A DNA stretch of 64,000 nucleotides from Syngnathus acus (taxonomy: Eukaryota > Chordata > Actinopteri > Syngnathiformes > Syngnathidae): NCBI RefSeq assembly GCF_901709675.1, contig NC_051088.1, positions 12,319,693 to 12,383,692 of the forward strand, read 5' to 3'. Made by a program: the position numbers and the translations under genes. Positions 24,182-34,991 of the stretch are shown here, piece by piece. The notes beneath the pieces were generated by a model. That model did not search any database, was not told where the DNA came from, and saw only the letters and a program-made list of their open reading frames with translations. Numbering within the stretch: the first letter of the stretch is position 1; each line of letters starts with the position of its first letter.

Positions 24182-26207
24182 CAAACATCTGCCCGTGCTT
24201 TACAGAGCAATCAAGTAAATGTCATTCATTTTAGAGTAAGGCTGTTATTATGCTAATTTAAAGATCCCGCTTAAAGGCACTTGTAGAAATGTGCCACAGG
24301 ACAACGTCAACAGTTGCCAAAAAATCATTTTGACATTATCATCCAAAACTGTAAAACTGACAAGACTAAAAATCAGGTGGCACTTTGAAACAGTGATTCA
24401 GTTCTGGGTTCCAATCTCGGCTCAGGCCCTACTTGGACTGCCAGTCCCAAGAAAGCTGCTGAACCAAAACCAGAATTGACAGTCTACTTGTCATATTCAA
24501 CTCTCACTATCCATAACACACCAAATACTGTTTGCATTGAAAGTCTGTTTGAATGAGTACATTATGAGTGATCTATCAAAGACTTTTTGAGTTGCCCTCC
24601 TGCCTGCTCCCCTTTTCCTTCCCTTCAGATCACTTTCTTAGTTCTCGAGGGGCCTTAACGTGAGCCAGTGCAGCAAGAGCTCATTAAGATGGTAAAGCTG
24701 GCATAGGCGTCGGCACTGCGCAGAGATGAAAGCTTCTTTAATGAATCACAATACTGTGACTGCACTAATTATTACCTCTACAGGCAATGAGATAAAAAAA
24801 TATATATATTATGGAGACTCAAACTCAGCTGACAAATACAAGTCGAGAAATTGCCATCAATGTCATGTGCAAGTATTGCCTGAAATCAAACGTAATTTTA
24901 GTCATGGCATTGAATATTTGAATTGGGACATTAATGTCCTAATTCTTATTAAATAATAAATTACAGGAAAAAAATTGTAGCCTGTGGGAAACAATGGTTT
25001 TGACTGACTGCTGTTTAAGTTTGCATATATGACTATTCAGCAAAAAAAATGATGAATTACCGCGATACAAAATTGTGCGAAGCACTCTCCCACCTGATTC
25101 AGTCAAAACTTCCAAAACAAACACGGCTGTGTAACATTTCCTCCTCCAAATTGAATCCACACAGCGCTCTGTAATGTATGTCATAGCGGAGATTATGAAA
25201 TCAAGCTTGCTTGCTTGCTTAGACATAACATGTGGGTCTGTTTACATTCTTGCTGTGCAGTCAGGATACGCTGGTGTCACAACCCACACCATGATCTATT
25301 CAGGGAGAGGAGACAGGAGAGACTTTGAGCCAGCAAGGGCAGAAGTCAGGATATGCCAAATACAGCAAGCAAGCATTCCTTCATTATGATGCTTCCACAA
25401 ACAAGATAGCCTTCACTTTTTTTTTTTCAAGAGGCTATTTTTGGCATTACTCAAGGCTCAGGAATTTCACAAAGGGGTCCAAGATTTCTTCCACATTAAG
25501 GCTATTTTCTGCTAGATAGCTTGGCGTGAGGAGAAAGTGTTGACACAGGTCAGCCTTTATACAATATAATGTATTGCTAAAGAGATACTGTAGCTTTAAC
25601 TTGTATGCGTGGAAAATTGAGGCCTCAAAACCTTCAGCAGTGCTCGGGAAAAAGACTGGCGTCTTTCCAAGCGCTCTCAGTTTCTACGCTCCCATCGCCG
25701 AGTCTCACAGATCATGCTACACATTCCGATGGACTGCATCTGTTGGGGCACATGACCTCGTTGTTACTGTTCGTTTTACTTTCAGCCGTGTCCTTAAGTT
25801 CTGGGTTTTGAAATGTGTCGGCATATGTAATGAACTGTATGACTAACAATTTTTGTTTGTTATTGTCATCCGTTTTGCCATTCCACTTCCCATTTCCACA
25901 CTCGTGTGTATGTGTATGGGAGGACAGGTAACAGTCTCGAGATCTCATCGTGGCCCCAAAATTGGAATCGACAACTTTTAATAAATATTTTTATTTGAAC
26001 CGACCTTATTATGAGATGACTATTGGTACATAACAGTCGTTACCATGATTGTAACTCAAATCATTTTGAATCAATGAATGGAATGCAAAATAAAACTAAA
26101 TACTACCCAGGCCCTCAAAACACCCATTTTTTTTTTGGTCAACTGTCATTTTATAAAATAAGAATAGCATTGCAGTTTTCAATAAAACATAATACACACA
26201 CTCCACT
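24182..26207. other. intergenic sequence, no gene recognised
   Basis: A degenerate B-box-like stretch at about 24390-24440 may be another remnant of the SINE-like repeat seen at 10525. Nothing else was recognised. Confidence 0.5.
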
Positions 26208-26215
26208 ATGTAGAA

Positions 26216-26541
26216 CAGGGGTGTCAAACTCATTTTTTTCACGGTCCGGATTGTAGTCCTAGCTTCTTTCGGAGGGCCATTATGACTGTCAACCCAAATA
26301 AATGCATGAGCACCTCATATTATATACAGTCAAAGCTACAAAACAAACTGACAAATAACTCGTTTTCAAATCGGACGAGTAAAAACTGGTCAAATATTTA
26401 AAAAAAAAAAGATATTAAAAGTGAAGACAATTTGCAATTCTAGCAACGACACAAATTTGATGCACAATTTGTCTTTGCGGGCCACATAAAATGATGTGGC
26501 GGGTCGTATCTGCCCCCTGGGCCTTGAGTTTGACACCTGTG
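26216..26541 (+). mobile_element. hAT-type miniature element with perfect 8-bp target duplication (copy 2)
   Basis: The element begins CAGGGGTGTCAAACTC and ends GAGTTTGACACCTGTG, a typical hAT-style inverted repeat. It is bounded on both sides by ATGTAGAA (26208-26215 and 26542-26549), a perfect 8-bp duplication. It is 326 bp long and has no transposase. The interior matches copies 1 and 3. Confidence 0.9.
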
Positions 26542-26549
26542 ATGTAGAA

Positions 26550-28229
26550 CTTTTTCAGGGAAAAGTGGAGAAGTAGCAATACATAAACCACTCCAATGGC
26601 AGCTTTCGTCAAATATACCCCTGACTGCTGGACACTCTTCGCTTCCCTCTAAATAGACATACGCTGTGTCATTTTACGGCATTATGCACCAGACATTGTT
26701 GTCTATGTCGCGGTACACCACCAAGTACAACGTTCTGCAACATTTTCTTCAGATGCCTGCAAGATCGCTGATCTGAAATCAGTGGCTTGTTTCAGCCCGG
26801 CACGCCTCCCATACAAATGAGTTCCTTCTGTGAGCATGTATCCAGCCACAAGACACAAATAACTAGATGCAGCTCTCTGTAATGACATGTAGTGGACAAA
26901 AAAGGCTACCATTATAGAGGGAGGGTGGGAAATCACTACTTTTATCTTGCCTTCTGGAGATGTTGTGCTCTTACAAAGCCTCCGGTCAGGAATTTCAAAT
27001 TGTAGACGCATCTGCCAGTGGGGGAAGGGAACATATGAGAACTGAAAACATAAATACACAATCACAAGTCTTCCAGTGTCTTGTGGACGTCTCACAGGGG
27101 GGTTGGTCTTTTTATAAAAGCTACAATTTGGAGTGGCAGTGTAACGACATGTGCATGAGTAGGAATGCCAGTCGAGATGCTAATTGAGACAGACTGGAAG
27201 TTCTTTCTTTTTGTGTGTTGTAGTCGTAATTCATAATCGCTAATATTTGTAACTGGGCCCTTTATCGGTTCTGAAGAGGAAGTGAAGAAAGTATCCTTAT
27301 GGCAGTTTTGAATTCATCCATCCATTTTTCTATCTCATCCACCATTCTATTAGTCGTCCGAGGATTTTGGAAGGGAAACCCTTTTATTCCTCATTAGAAT
27401 AGAATATTAGAAATCCCAAAGGCTGATTAATTATTGCTACGATTCGTTCCTGTAGATCACGTTGGTGGAACAGTGGTCCTCTCTGTTTCCACATATGGTT
27501 TAAGTGAAAATGGAGGCCAGGTGAAACGAGGGCTGCCAGACATGGCAGGTAATGTAGAGTTCAACAGGAAATGGGCCTCGGGGAAGTGGAAGGGCTTATT
27601 TGCCGTGTCTGCACAAGTGTGTCTGTGTTTGTAAAACGCTTGAGAAAGTGAAGTCATTCATGTTTGTGCATCGTGTTACTTTAGAAGGTGAGAAAGAAAC
27701 ACAGCGAGAATGTTAAAGCGTGCTTCCTGCATGTCTTGACGCCTTCACTGACCATGTGTGGGTTAAATGTAGGTAATTTCATTTAGTATTTTGGTTCTGG
27801 TGTATAATTTGCAAGTTGCCAGAGACATTCGTAACTAATTCCTTCGTCCAATCAGGGCTTGGTGTTGCTGCTGAAGTCTCATGAGCACATTGTATGTTGA
27901 TGTAATGCCACCTCCCCCAATTATTCATATTCATTGTTCATAAGGCATGAATCTATCTACAGAAAGCCAAGCATGCCTAGTGATACAAAATATATATATT
28001 TTTTCCCTTCACATCTACCTTCCAGAATACATAGTAGAATAGCCTCAGGGCATCTTGTTGCAGCATATATTATAGTCACAAGATAGTAGTGATCAAATGA
28101 CCTTGGCAACAGAGAGTTTCTAATGAGCCTCTCAAAGGGGTCTCCTATCGTGGGCAGGACATGTAGAAACATCCAGTCTGAGACTTTCGATGTTTGCCAA
28201 GCAATATTCCCTCCATAAGCGATGTTGTA
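26550..28229. other. intergenic sequence, no gene recognised
   Basis: Single-copy-looking DNA. No gene or complete repeat was recognised. Confidence 0.5.
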
Positions 28230-28554
28230 CGACGTACTCGTTTTTTTTCACGGGCCGCATTGTTGTCATAGCTTACTTCGGAGGGCCATTATGACTGTCA
28301 ACCCAAATCAATGTATGAGCACCTCATATTATATACAGTCAAAGCTACAAAACAAACTGACAAATAACTCGTTTTCAAATCAGATGAGTAAAAACTAGTC
28401 AAATATTAAAAAAAGAAGATATTATTAAAAGTGAAGACAATTTGCATTTCTAGTAATGACACACGAATTTGATGCACAATTTGTCTTCGCGGACAACATG
28501 AAATGATGTGGCGGGCCGTATCTGGCCCCCGGGCCTTGAGTTTGACACCTATGA
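28230..28554 (+). mobile_element. hAT-type miniature element, 5' end decayed (copy 3)
   Basis: From about 28246 the sequence is nearly the same as copy 2, through to the right end GAGTTTGACACCTATG. The left inverted repeat is scrambled (TTGTACGACGTACTCG in place of CAGGGGTGTCAAACTC), and no target duplication is evident. Copies 2 and 3 lie about 1.7 kb apart in the same orientation. Confidence 0.8.
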
Positions 28555-31500
28555 TACGTGGCCGTAATGTCTTTCCCATCCCAAGCTTGTTGTCATCCTT
28601 AAATAAACAGGCTACAGCAAACAAGTTGTGTATCGCATTACTTTTGCTTCCATTTCAGCATATTACAATCGTTTTTGCGTCAAATGTAACAGCATTTTAT
28701 ATTTTATCAACTGACTCAGTTTCAGCTTCTCTGTTAAAAAAAAAGTGTGTGTGTTTGGGAAGTTCATCCATGTGGCTATAACAAAATGTTTGGATTGGCT
28801 TGTGTGTCACAGTATGTGCTAGTTTTGTTATGTTTGACTGAAAGATCTTTGCCAAAAGCCTCTTACCTTTTGGACCACAGTGAGATGCTGTATTATTCTG
28901 AACTTATTGACCAGAGGGATAGTCAACACCCAAATTAATATTGTGTATACACACACACACAGACACGTACAAAACATCATTGTCACTGGCAAACTTTTCT
29001 TGGAATCACCAATAGAAAGAAGGACGTTAATGCAAGAGGAATACAAATACTCAGAGAATGAGAAGTGTTGCTGAGTTGGCTTGACTCCCCGGGGTGCTTA
29101 AGCATAAAGCTGTCAGCTTGAGGAAAAAAAGGTTTAGCCTTTCTTCTCCTCTCGTCTCACCGCTCGTTTGCTTTAATCTGTCCTCCCGAACAAACTCGGG
29201 TCAGAACCCCTTCCTTGGAGAGCAGAAATAATACCTTCTCAGACAACTGGGATTTCTAGTCAGCAATACTCTGACATCACCTTGAGAGGCAAAAAAAATA
29301 CGAACCAACTCCCTGGCCAATGTGCTCTGAGGAACACGATGAGGTTAATGAGGAAGGTGGACCCCTGCAGCACTCCGACATCTACCGAGAGCTCCATTCC
29401 TCCAGAGCTAACATCAAGGCTAAAGTCAGAACTAGTTGAATCTCAACCATAATGACCTTTAAAGTGTCTGTTTCATAGCGAGAACAATATGTCTGTGTTT
29501 GAAGTTCCAAAGCCAAAATGTCAAACATCAGCCGAGCACTGTTTTTTCTCGCTGCCTAGATGGTGACAACATTAATGTGAACGGGGAGGGCTGTTGTGAC
29601 ACGCCGTATCAGTTGGCAGTTTTAAAAGTGCAATGATTAGGCTTTGTGTGAGTACGATATGCATTTGCGTGTGTGTTTGTGCGTTTGTACGTATGTTCAG
29701 GGTGGGGGTAATTTGTGAGTTTGTGGTGGGCTGGATGAAAGGTTCCCTGTGGAAATAATTATCCCCACTTTAGCTCATGTGATTGGGGGTGAGGCAGGGG
29801 TGGATGAGGGCTGGTAGGATGCTGCGTCTGAGAACAGCAGGCTAATTAATTACACATCAGCTTGTGGGAATATTCAGCCTAAATGCCAGTCAGGTCCCAG
29901 CGAGTCGACACACTTAACAACTCCGAGATGCGCATTCAGCAAAACATTTGCACTCACAACGACTAAAGAAGAAAAAAAGTGCATCTAGTTAAGTACTTAT
30001 GAATGAAATTAGTCATTAATAATAATAATAAATATAACAATAATAATAATCCTGGACGATGCGGTAGTTCACTCGCGTGACTGTGCGATTTATGCCCACC
30101 AATCTCCTGCACGGGTCCAGCAAATCCATTATGCTTCCACGAAGTAGTTCCACCCTCTCCTATGTTGAATTTAAATAAAGTCTGCTGTGTTCACTCCCAC
30201 AATGGCGCAAACGTCCCTTTTCTAATTGGGCCCATCTTCGAAAGTACCGAAAGAAAGGATGAAACTAGGGTCCCATCTCCTTACGACAATAAAATGGAAT
30301 GACGATAAAAATGAAAGGACGGCTGATCTATTGAAAAAAAGAGAAACACGATATCATATCATAATATTTGTATACTGTAGCTAACAAAATGTAATACATT
30401 CAATGAATGGAATAAATGTGTATATAATTATTACTGTTTATTAGTCATTTCATTGTTACTGTTTGGGATCTGCCCAATTCTAAAATTAGCAGTCTGAATT
30501 ATGGGAGGAGATGACAATCCACTTTATACAGTATATTATGCACAATACGATGGCTGGTTTGTGAGTTCCTTAATGCTGCGGATTCAGCAGTCTCATTGTT
30601 GATTCTTTTGGGGAGTTCTTTTAAGATTTTTTTAATGGGACGCGTGTAATACAAACTAATTATAACAATGATTAAAAAAAAGATGTGTTAATTGCTGCCT
30701 CACACCTTTCAGTCTTCCACCCACAACAAGCTGTCCTATGTTAGCAGAAGTCTCGTGTAGGTGGTCGGCTTTTTGTGTGTGTGTTTGTCTCTTTTGCTAA
30801 GCCAGCCAAAGTCTGAACGGTCCCCCCAGAATGACCTCCTCTCTATTAAAATGTTGATTTTTTTGGGTACGTGGGCTTACCCTTTAAATTTCTGCTTAGC
30901 CATCAGTGAAGGATGCAGCCATTCCCTATCTGCCACTCGTCTACTCCTCCTCCTTTTTAAAATAACTTTCTTTTTCAGCAATGATAGCTACATTGTGGCA
31001 AAGTATGGCCGGCTTATCCTATGCTGTCAGCCCAACCAAATATGGGCAAATTGGCCGCCAGGGCGCCGTTGTCTTTCTGCCCTGCCGTGCGGACCTTTCA
31101 CACTGAGCCGAGTGCAGTGCAAAAAGGGCAGTCTCCGCAAATAGACGAGTGCTCAATCAGCGTGGGCGCCAATTGTACTCTCCTTCATTTGTCCAAAAGG
31201 CTTCCTGCTACTCTGAGCCGCAACAGGCAGCCAACTGCAACAGCTAGACTAAAACTGTACTTGAATGCGTCTTTACATGGCAAATTAGAAAGTGGCGTTG
31301 TGTCTTAGCATGCATGTTCAATCTCAGCCATGCATGTTTCAAATTGCCCAAGGTCTCGGTTATATTTATCAATGTGCGTGTGTGTCTTTGAGGTATTTGC
31401 ACAGTAACTGCGTCCATAGCCATCTGAGACCACTAATTTGGAGAGGGGAAAAAAAATCAAATTTAGCCTTTGAGAAGTGTAAAAGGGAAAACTGGCATGG

Positions 31501-32942
31501 AAGAAGATGGATTGGGCACAGACGCACACCATATGCTGCTTCAGCCCTTGTTTGGTTTAACTGAGGCAACTGTATGCAGTGCTCGGAGGGCTTATCATTT
31601 TTCATCTCAAACATAAAAGATACCTCCAGTGAAGCGTGATAAGTGTGAGAGACTTACTTTTAAACACGTTCAAAGTTTGTGATATTCACTCATTATTGAG
31701 CTACACAGAGTTATGTCAAACATACACAATCCAAACTGTACGCTCGCCTTCAGATACCGCTCAGAGAAACTTGTTTACAAGGGATACTGGCAGCTGGTCA
31801 GAGTCCACAATTTGATAAAATTCAAAGACACGTTTGAGGGCGTCATCTTTTCACTCATCATTAACCAGCAATCACCACAGTTACGGATGAAAGTCAATAG
31901 TCAAGTTACAGTTTGAACATGAGCAATTGTATTTTCATCTTACATCTTTTAATTTCCCAATGACTCAGTAATGAGCATTTTGGTGATTTCAATTTGATAA
32001 AATCCTTTAATAATAAATTTTAAAAAAGTTTGTACATTTTTTTCACCAAAATTTGCATTATTATTATTATTATTATGATGACCAAAAAGGCATGATATTT
32101 CTTCTTTACAGTGGGAAGAGAATTTCCTAGATTATTTATCTAACAGCAAAAGGCATTTCTGGCAAAAGTGTACTGTTCGCGAGTTTCATCATCCAGATAA
32201 ATACTAAATATTCAAGGAGTAGAGCGAGGTAAACGTTCTTTATTTACATTTGATCTCTCTCAAGTTGGATGTCTACCATAAAAAGTCTTTTATGCGTCGC
32301 AACAAGATGCCTGAGGGAAAAAGCTTTTATGATTCGCCAAGTCATCACTCCCACCGTGAGAGCCATGCAATTGAATTTCACATCTCTTTTGGAGATTTTC
32401 TTTTGTCTTGCCGGCTTTTAGCCGACAATTACGTGTTCTCGTTATATTAAGAAAACCTCTCAAGTTGAAGGTAAAGAATCAGTCGGGCCATTTACACACA
32501 ATAATAAAGCAACTCGTGACATTTCTGCAGTGCTTGATGGCATTATGCTTCTTTTTCCATTTCTTTAATTGCTGATCTTTTCAACTGATCTCTTTCTCGT
32601 CAGATAAAGGATGATGCAGATAGCTTGTAGCAAACTACGTAAGAACACCAGCGATATGGACTCACAGCTCTTTATGTGCAAGGAATTGTTTGTACAAATG
32701 GATCATCTCAGGGGAAAGGAGAAAGAATCGAGTGAAGAAATAACAAATGGAGGAGCAACTGGCTGTCTTAAGTGCCATTCAACAATCCCAATGTTGTTCG
32801 TAGTAAACCTAACTGTCGAGCTTTTTCTGTTTCGTCTTCGGGCATGACTCCAGGACTTTTTCTCTCCCGGGGGTAAAGGGGGGCTTGACCCGAGGGGGGG
32901 CATGGAGGAGGCTGAAAAAATAATTCATAAAAACATTTTAGA
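28555..32942. other. intergenic sequence, no gene recognised
   Basis: Contains (AAT)n-type runs near 30017-30050 and 32058-32076 and a short CA run near 28949-28960. The block at 29730-29930 is listed separately. No exon or RNA gene was recognised. Confidence 0.5.
29730..29930. promoter_or_regulatory. candidate conserved non-coding block
   Basis: Unique, moderately GC-rich sequence with a TAATTAATTA homeodomain-type cluster near 29842-29851 and an ATAATTAT motif near 29754-29761, with no coding frame. Proposed only from composition and motif content. Confidence 0.25.
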
Positions 32943-32950
32943 ATATGAAA

Positions 32951-33754
32951 TAGGGATGCACCGAAAATTCGGCCACCGAAAATTTTCGGCCGAAAATGAC
33001 CCAAAAGTGCATTTTCGGTTTTTGGCCGAAAGACCTAAATCACCGAAACAACACGGCCGAAACTTGTGATGACGTGAGCAAACAGCGCAGCCAGCACCCG
33101 GGAAAACGGGATAAGAGCCAGCATGTCTGCGGTGTGGACTGATTTCACTATCTCAGAGAAAGACCCACGGATAGCGATTTGCAAAACATGCAATGCTGAA
33201 ATTTCAAGAGGGGGTGCATCTGCAAAAAGTTTCTCCACGTCGGGTTTAATTCATCACCTGAAATCCAAACATCCCGATCGCCATTCTGAATATGAGAAGA
33301 AGGCGACACAGAAAAGGAAACTGACACCGAGCACGCCCACTCCGTCTGTGGCGGACGTTTTTGAAAAGGCAAGAAAGTTCTCCAGTGATTCTGCCAAGAG
33401 AACATATTTAATTTTACAGTCTTTCAGCAGGCCAGTCAGTTATAAGCCTGTAAATTATTATTTAATATACACATGAGTGGGGTCAGGTTAAACATTTTAT
33501 TTTTATTTTATTTTTGAATTTTAATTTATATTGTGCATTGTTGTAATGTCAGTGCTAAATAAATATTTTCATACTTTTGTAACTGGTTTATTGCAATGCC
33601 TTGATTTTAGTGAGGTTAGTACACATGTAGCCATAAATGCTGTGGTTCTAATAACTGACATAATCATTTCTTTCGGTGTTTCGGTTTTCGGCCTTGGTTT
33701 CCTCATTTTTGGTTTTCGGTTTCGGCCAAGAATTTTTATTTCGGTGCATCCCTA
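32951..33754 (+). mobile_element. 804-bp hAT derivative with perfect 8-bp target duplication
   Basis: The ends are TAGGGATGCACCGAAA and its mirror TTTCGGTGCATCCCTA. The flanks are ATATGAAA on both sides (32943-32950 and 33755-33762). The interior carries the start of a transposase gene (BED finger, next entry) and then jumps to AT-rich 3' sequence, so most of the transposase, including the catalytic part, is deleted. It would need a transposase from elsewhere to move. Confidence 0.9.
33123..33476 (+). CDS. N-terminal BED-type zinc-finger fragment of a hAT transposase
   Basis: An uninterrupted 117-codon frame starts at an ATG. It encodes an N-terminal BED-type finger: aromatic residues W5 and F8, a Cys pair C20 and C23, and the histidines H44/H45 and H50. 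A basic, Thr/Pro-rich linker follows (about residues 55-75). In this family the BED finger binds DNA at the transposon ends. The last 25 or so residues are not transposase-like and probably come from the deletion junction. The RNase-H-like catalytic domain is absent, so it cannot catalyse transposition. If expressed, it could only bind DNA, which is inference. It lies entirely inside the 804-bp hAT element. Confidence 0.7.
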   Translation: MSAVWTDFTISEKDPRIAICKTCNAEISRGGASAKSFSTSGLIHHLKSKHPDRHSEYEKKATQKRKLTPSTPTPSVADVFEKARKFSSDSAKRTYLILQSFSRPVSYKPVNYYLIYT

Positions 33755-33762
33755 ATATGAAA

Positions 33763-34599
33763 TAAAATGCTTGAGGGCCTTAACTGGAGCCACACAGATT
33801 TCTGATGGGGCTATGCAACAGGAGACGAAGAAAAGAAAAAGTCATATGCTGGAGTAAAAAGTGGCAATTCTTATTTTGTGTTTTTTTTCAAGACTCGGTT
33901 TAATCTAGCAAAAAAACTGACAATATTTTAAAGAATGCAATATCTTATCTTTAAATAGGTCGGCATACTTGTAACCTGTGTTTGCCCAGATAAGATTGTA
34001 GAGTGAGATTTTGAAGAGAGGGATGTTTAGTTCAATGGAGCAAAACATTTGGGAAATTGGAGTACAGACATAGATAGTAAATAGTATGTCGCTGAATACA
34101 AAAAGTCAACTTTGAGCAAGCTGATCAAGTGCTACAGGACAAATTTTGCTACCGATATGTGCCAATGTGCTGGAATACTGAGGTGTTGCAAGTGTACCTA
34201 GACTACTGCTACTGAGTGGGTAAAACGAATATGGAGCCGGATATGACCACAATAGGGCCTGTTTGAAATTCCAAAAAGAATTTGAGCAGCAGATAAAATA
34301 AAACGTGAGGCTTTCCATTCCTGACGCAGTGTGTCCATCTGCCGCCTGAGAGCATGGCAGGACTGCGACTGTCGAGCCATCTGATGGCACCGGGCCTTGC
34401 CCAGCAGGCCTTTATAACAGACGTGGCCCAGTCGTGCATTGTCTGACCCACAATTCACTGATGGTGATATCCCTTGCCAGGGAGCCATGATGCCAAACCA
34501 AATTCGCATACAGTAGAGAAGTCAAGAGCATAAACAGGAGCTGGATTGCCAAAATACTTTATATAACACCACGTCTTTCTTGGCATGGGTGACTTTTAA
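33763..34599. other. intergenic sequence, no gene recognised
   Basis: No gene or repeat was recognised. Confidence 0.5.
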
Positions 34600-34991
34600 A
34601 GGGGAAGTCAACGCCGACATTTTCCAATTATATGTTGTATTTGCCCCCACTAGTCTATTGCATTTGCAGAATATGAGTTAAGCAGCAAAATTTACCTCTT
34701 GTAAATTGCTTGCTGTCAACTGAAAATAACATCACAGTTGCCAGGTCACAACCAATGATGGCTCAGCTTCGGAAAAACGCTGAGCCGTGATTGGTTGTGA
34801 CCTGGGACCAGGCAACTGTGATGTCATTTTCAGTCGACAGCAAGTGGCAAAATGGCCGCCCCCTGAGAGGGATAAAAACATGTACATTTTGCCTATTTCA
34901 TTTGTATTCCACAAATGAAACATTAAACAGCACTGTTTCGACGAGCTGGCCTGCACAAAACGTATCATTACAGTTTTGCGGTTGACTCCCT
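34600..34991. mobile_element. 392-bp snap-back miniature element
   Basis: The ends AGGGGAAGTCAACGC and GCGGTTGACTCCCT form an imperfect terminal inverted repeat. Inside is a strong hairpin: arms of about 60-66 bp at 34709-34767 and 34779-34844, with an 11-base loop. The right half is repeated at about 41858-42075. There is no transposase frame, and no clear target duplication was found. Confidence 0.7.
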
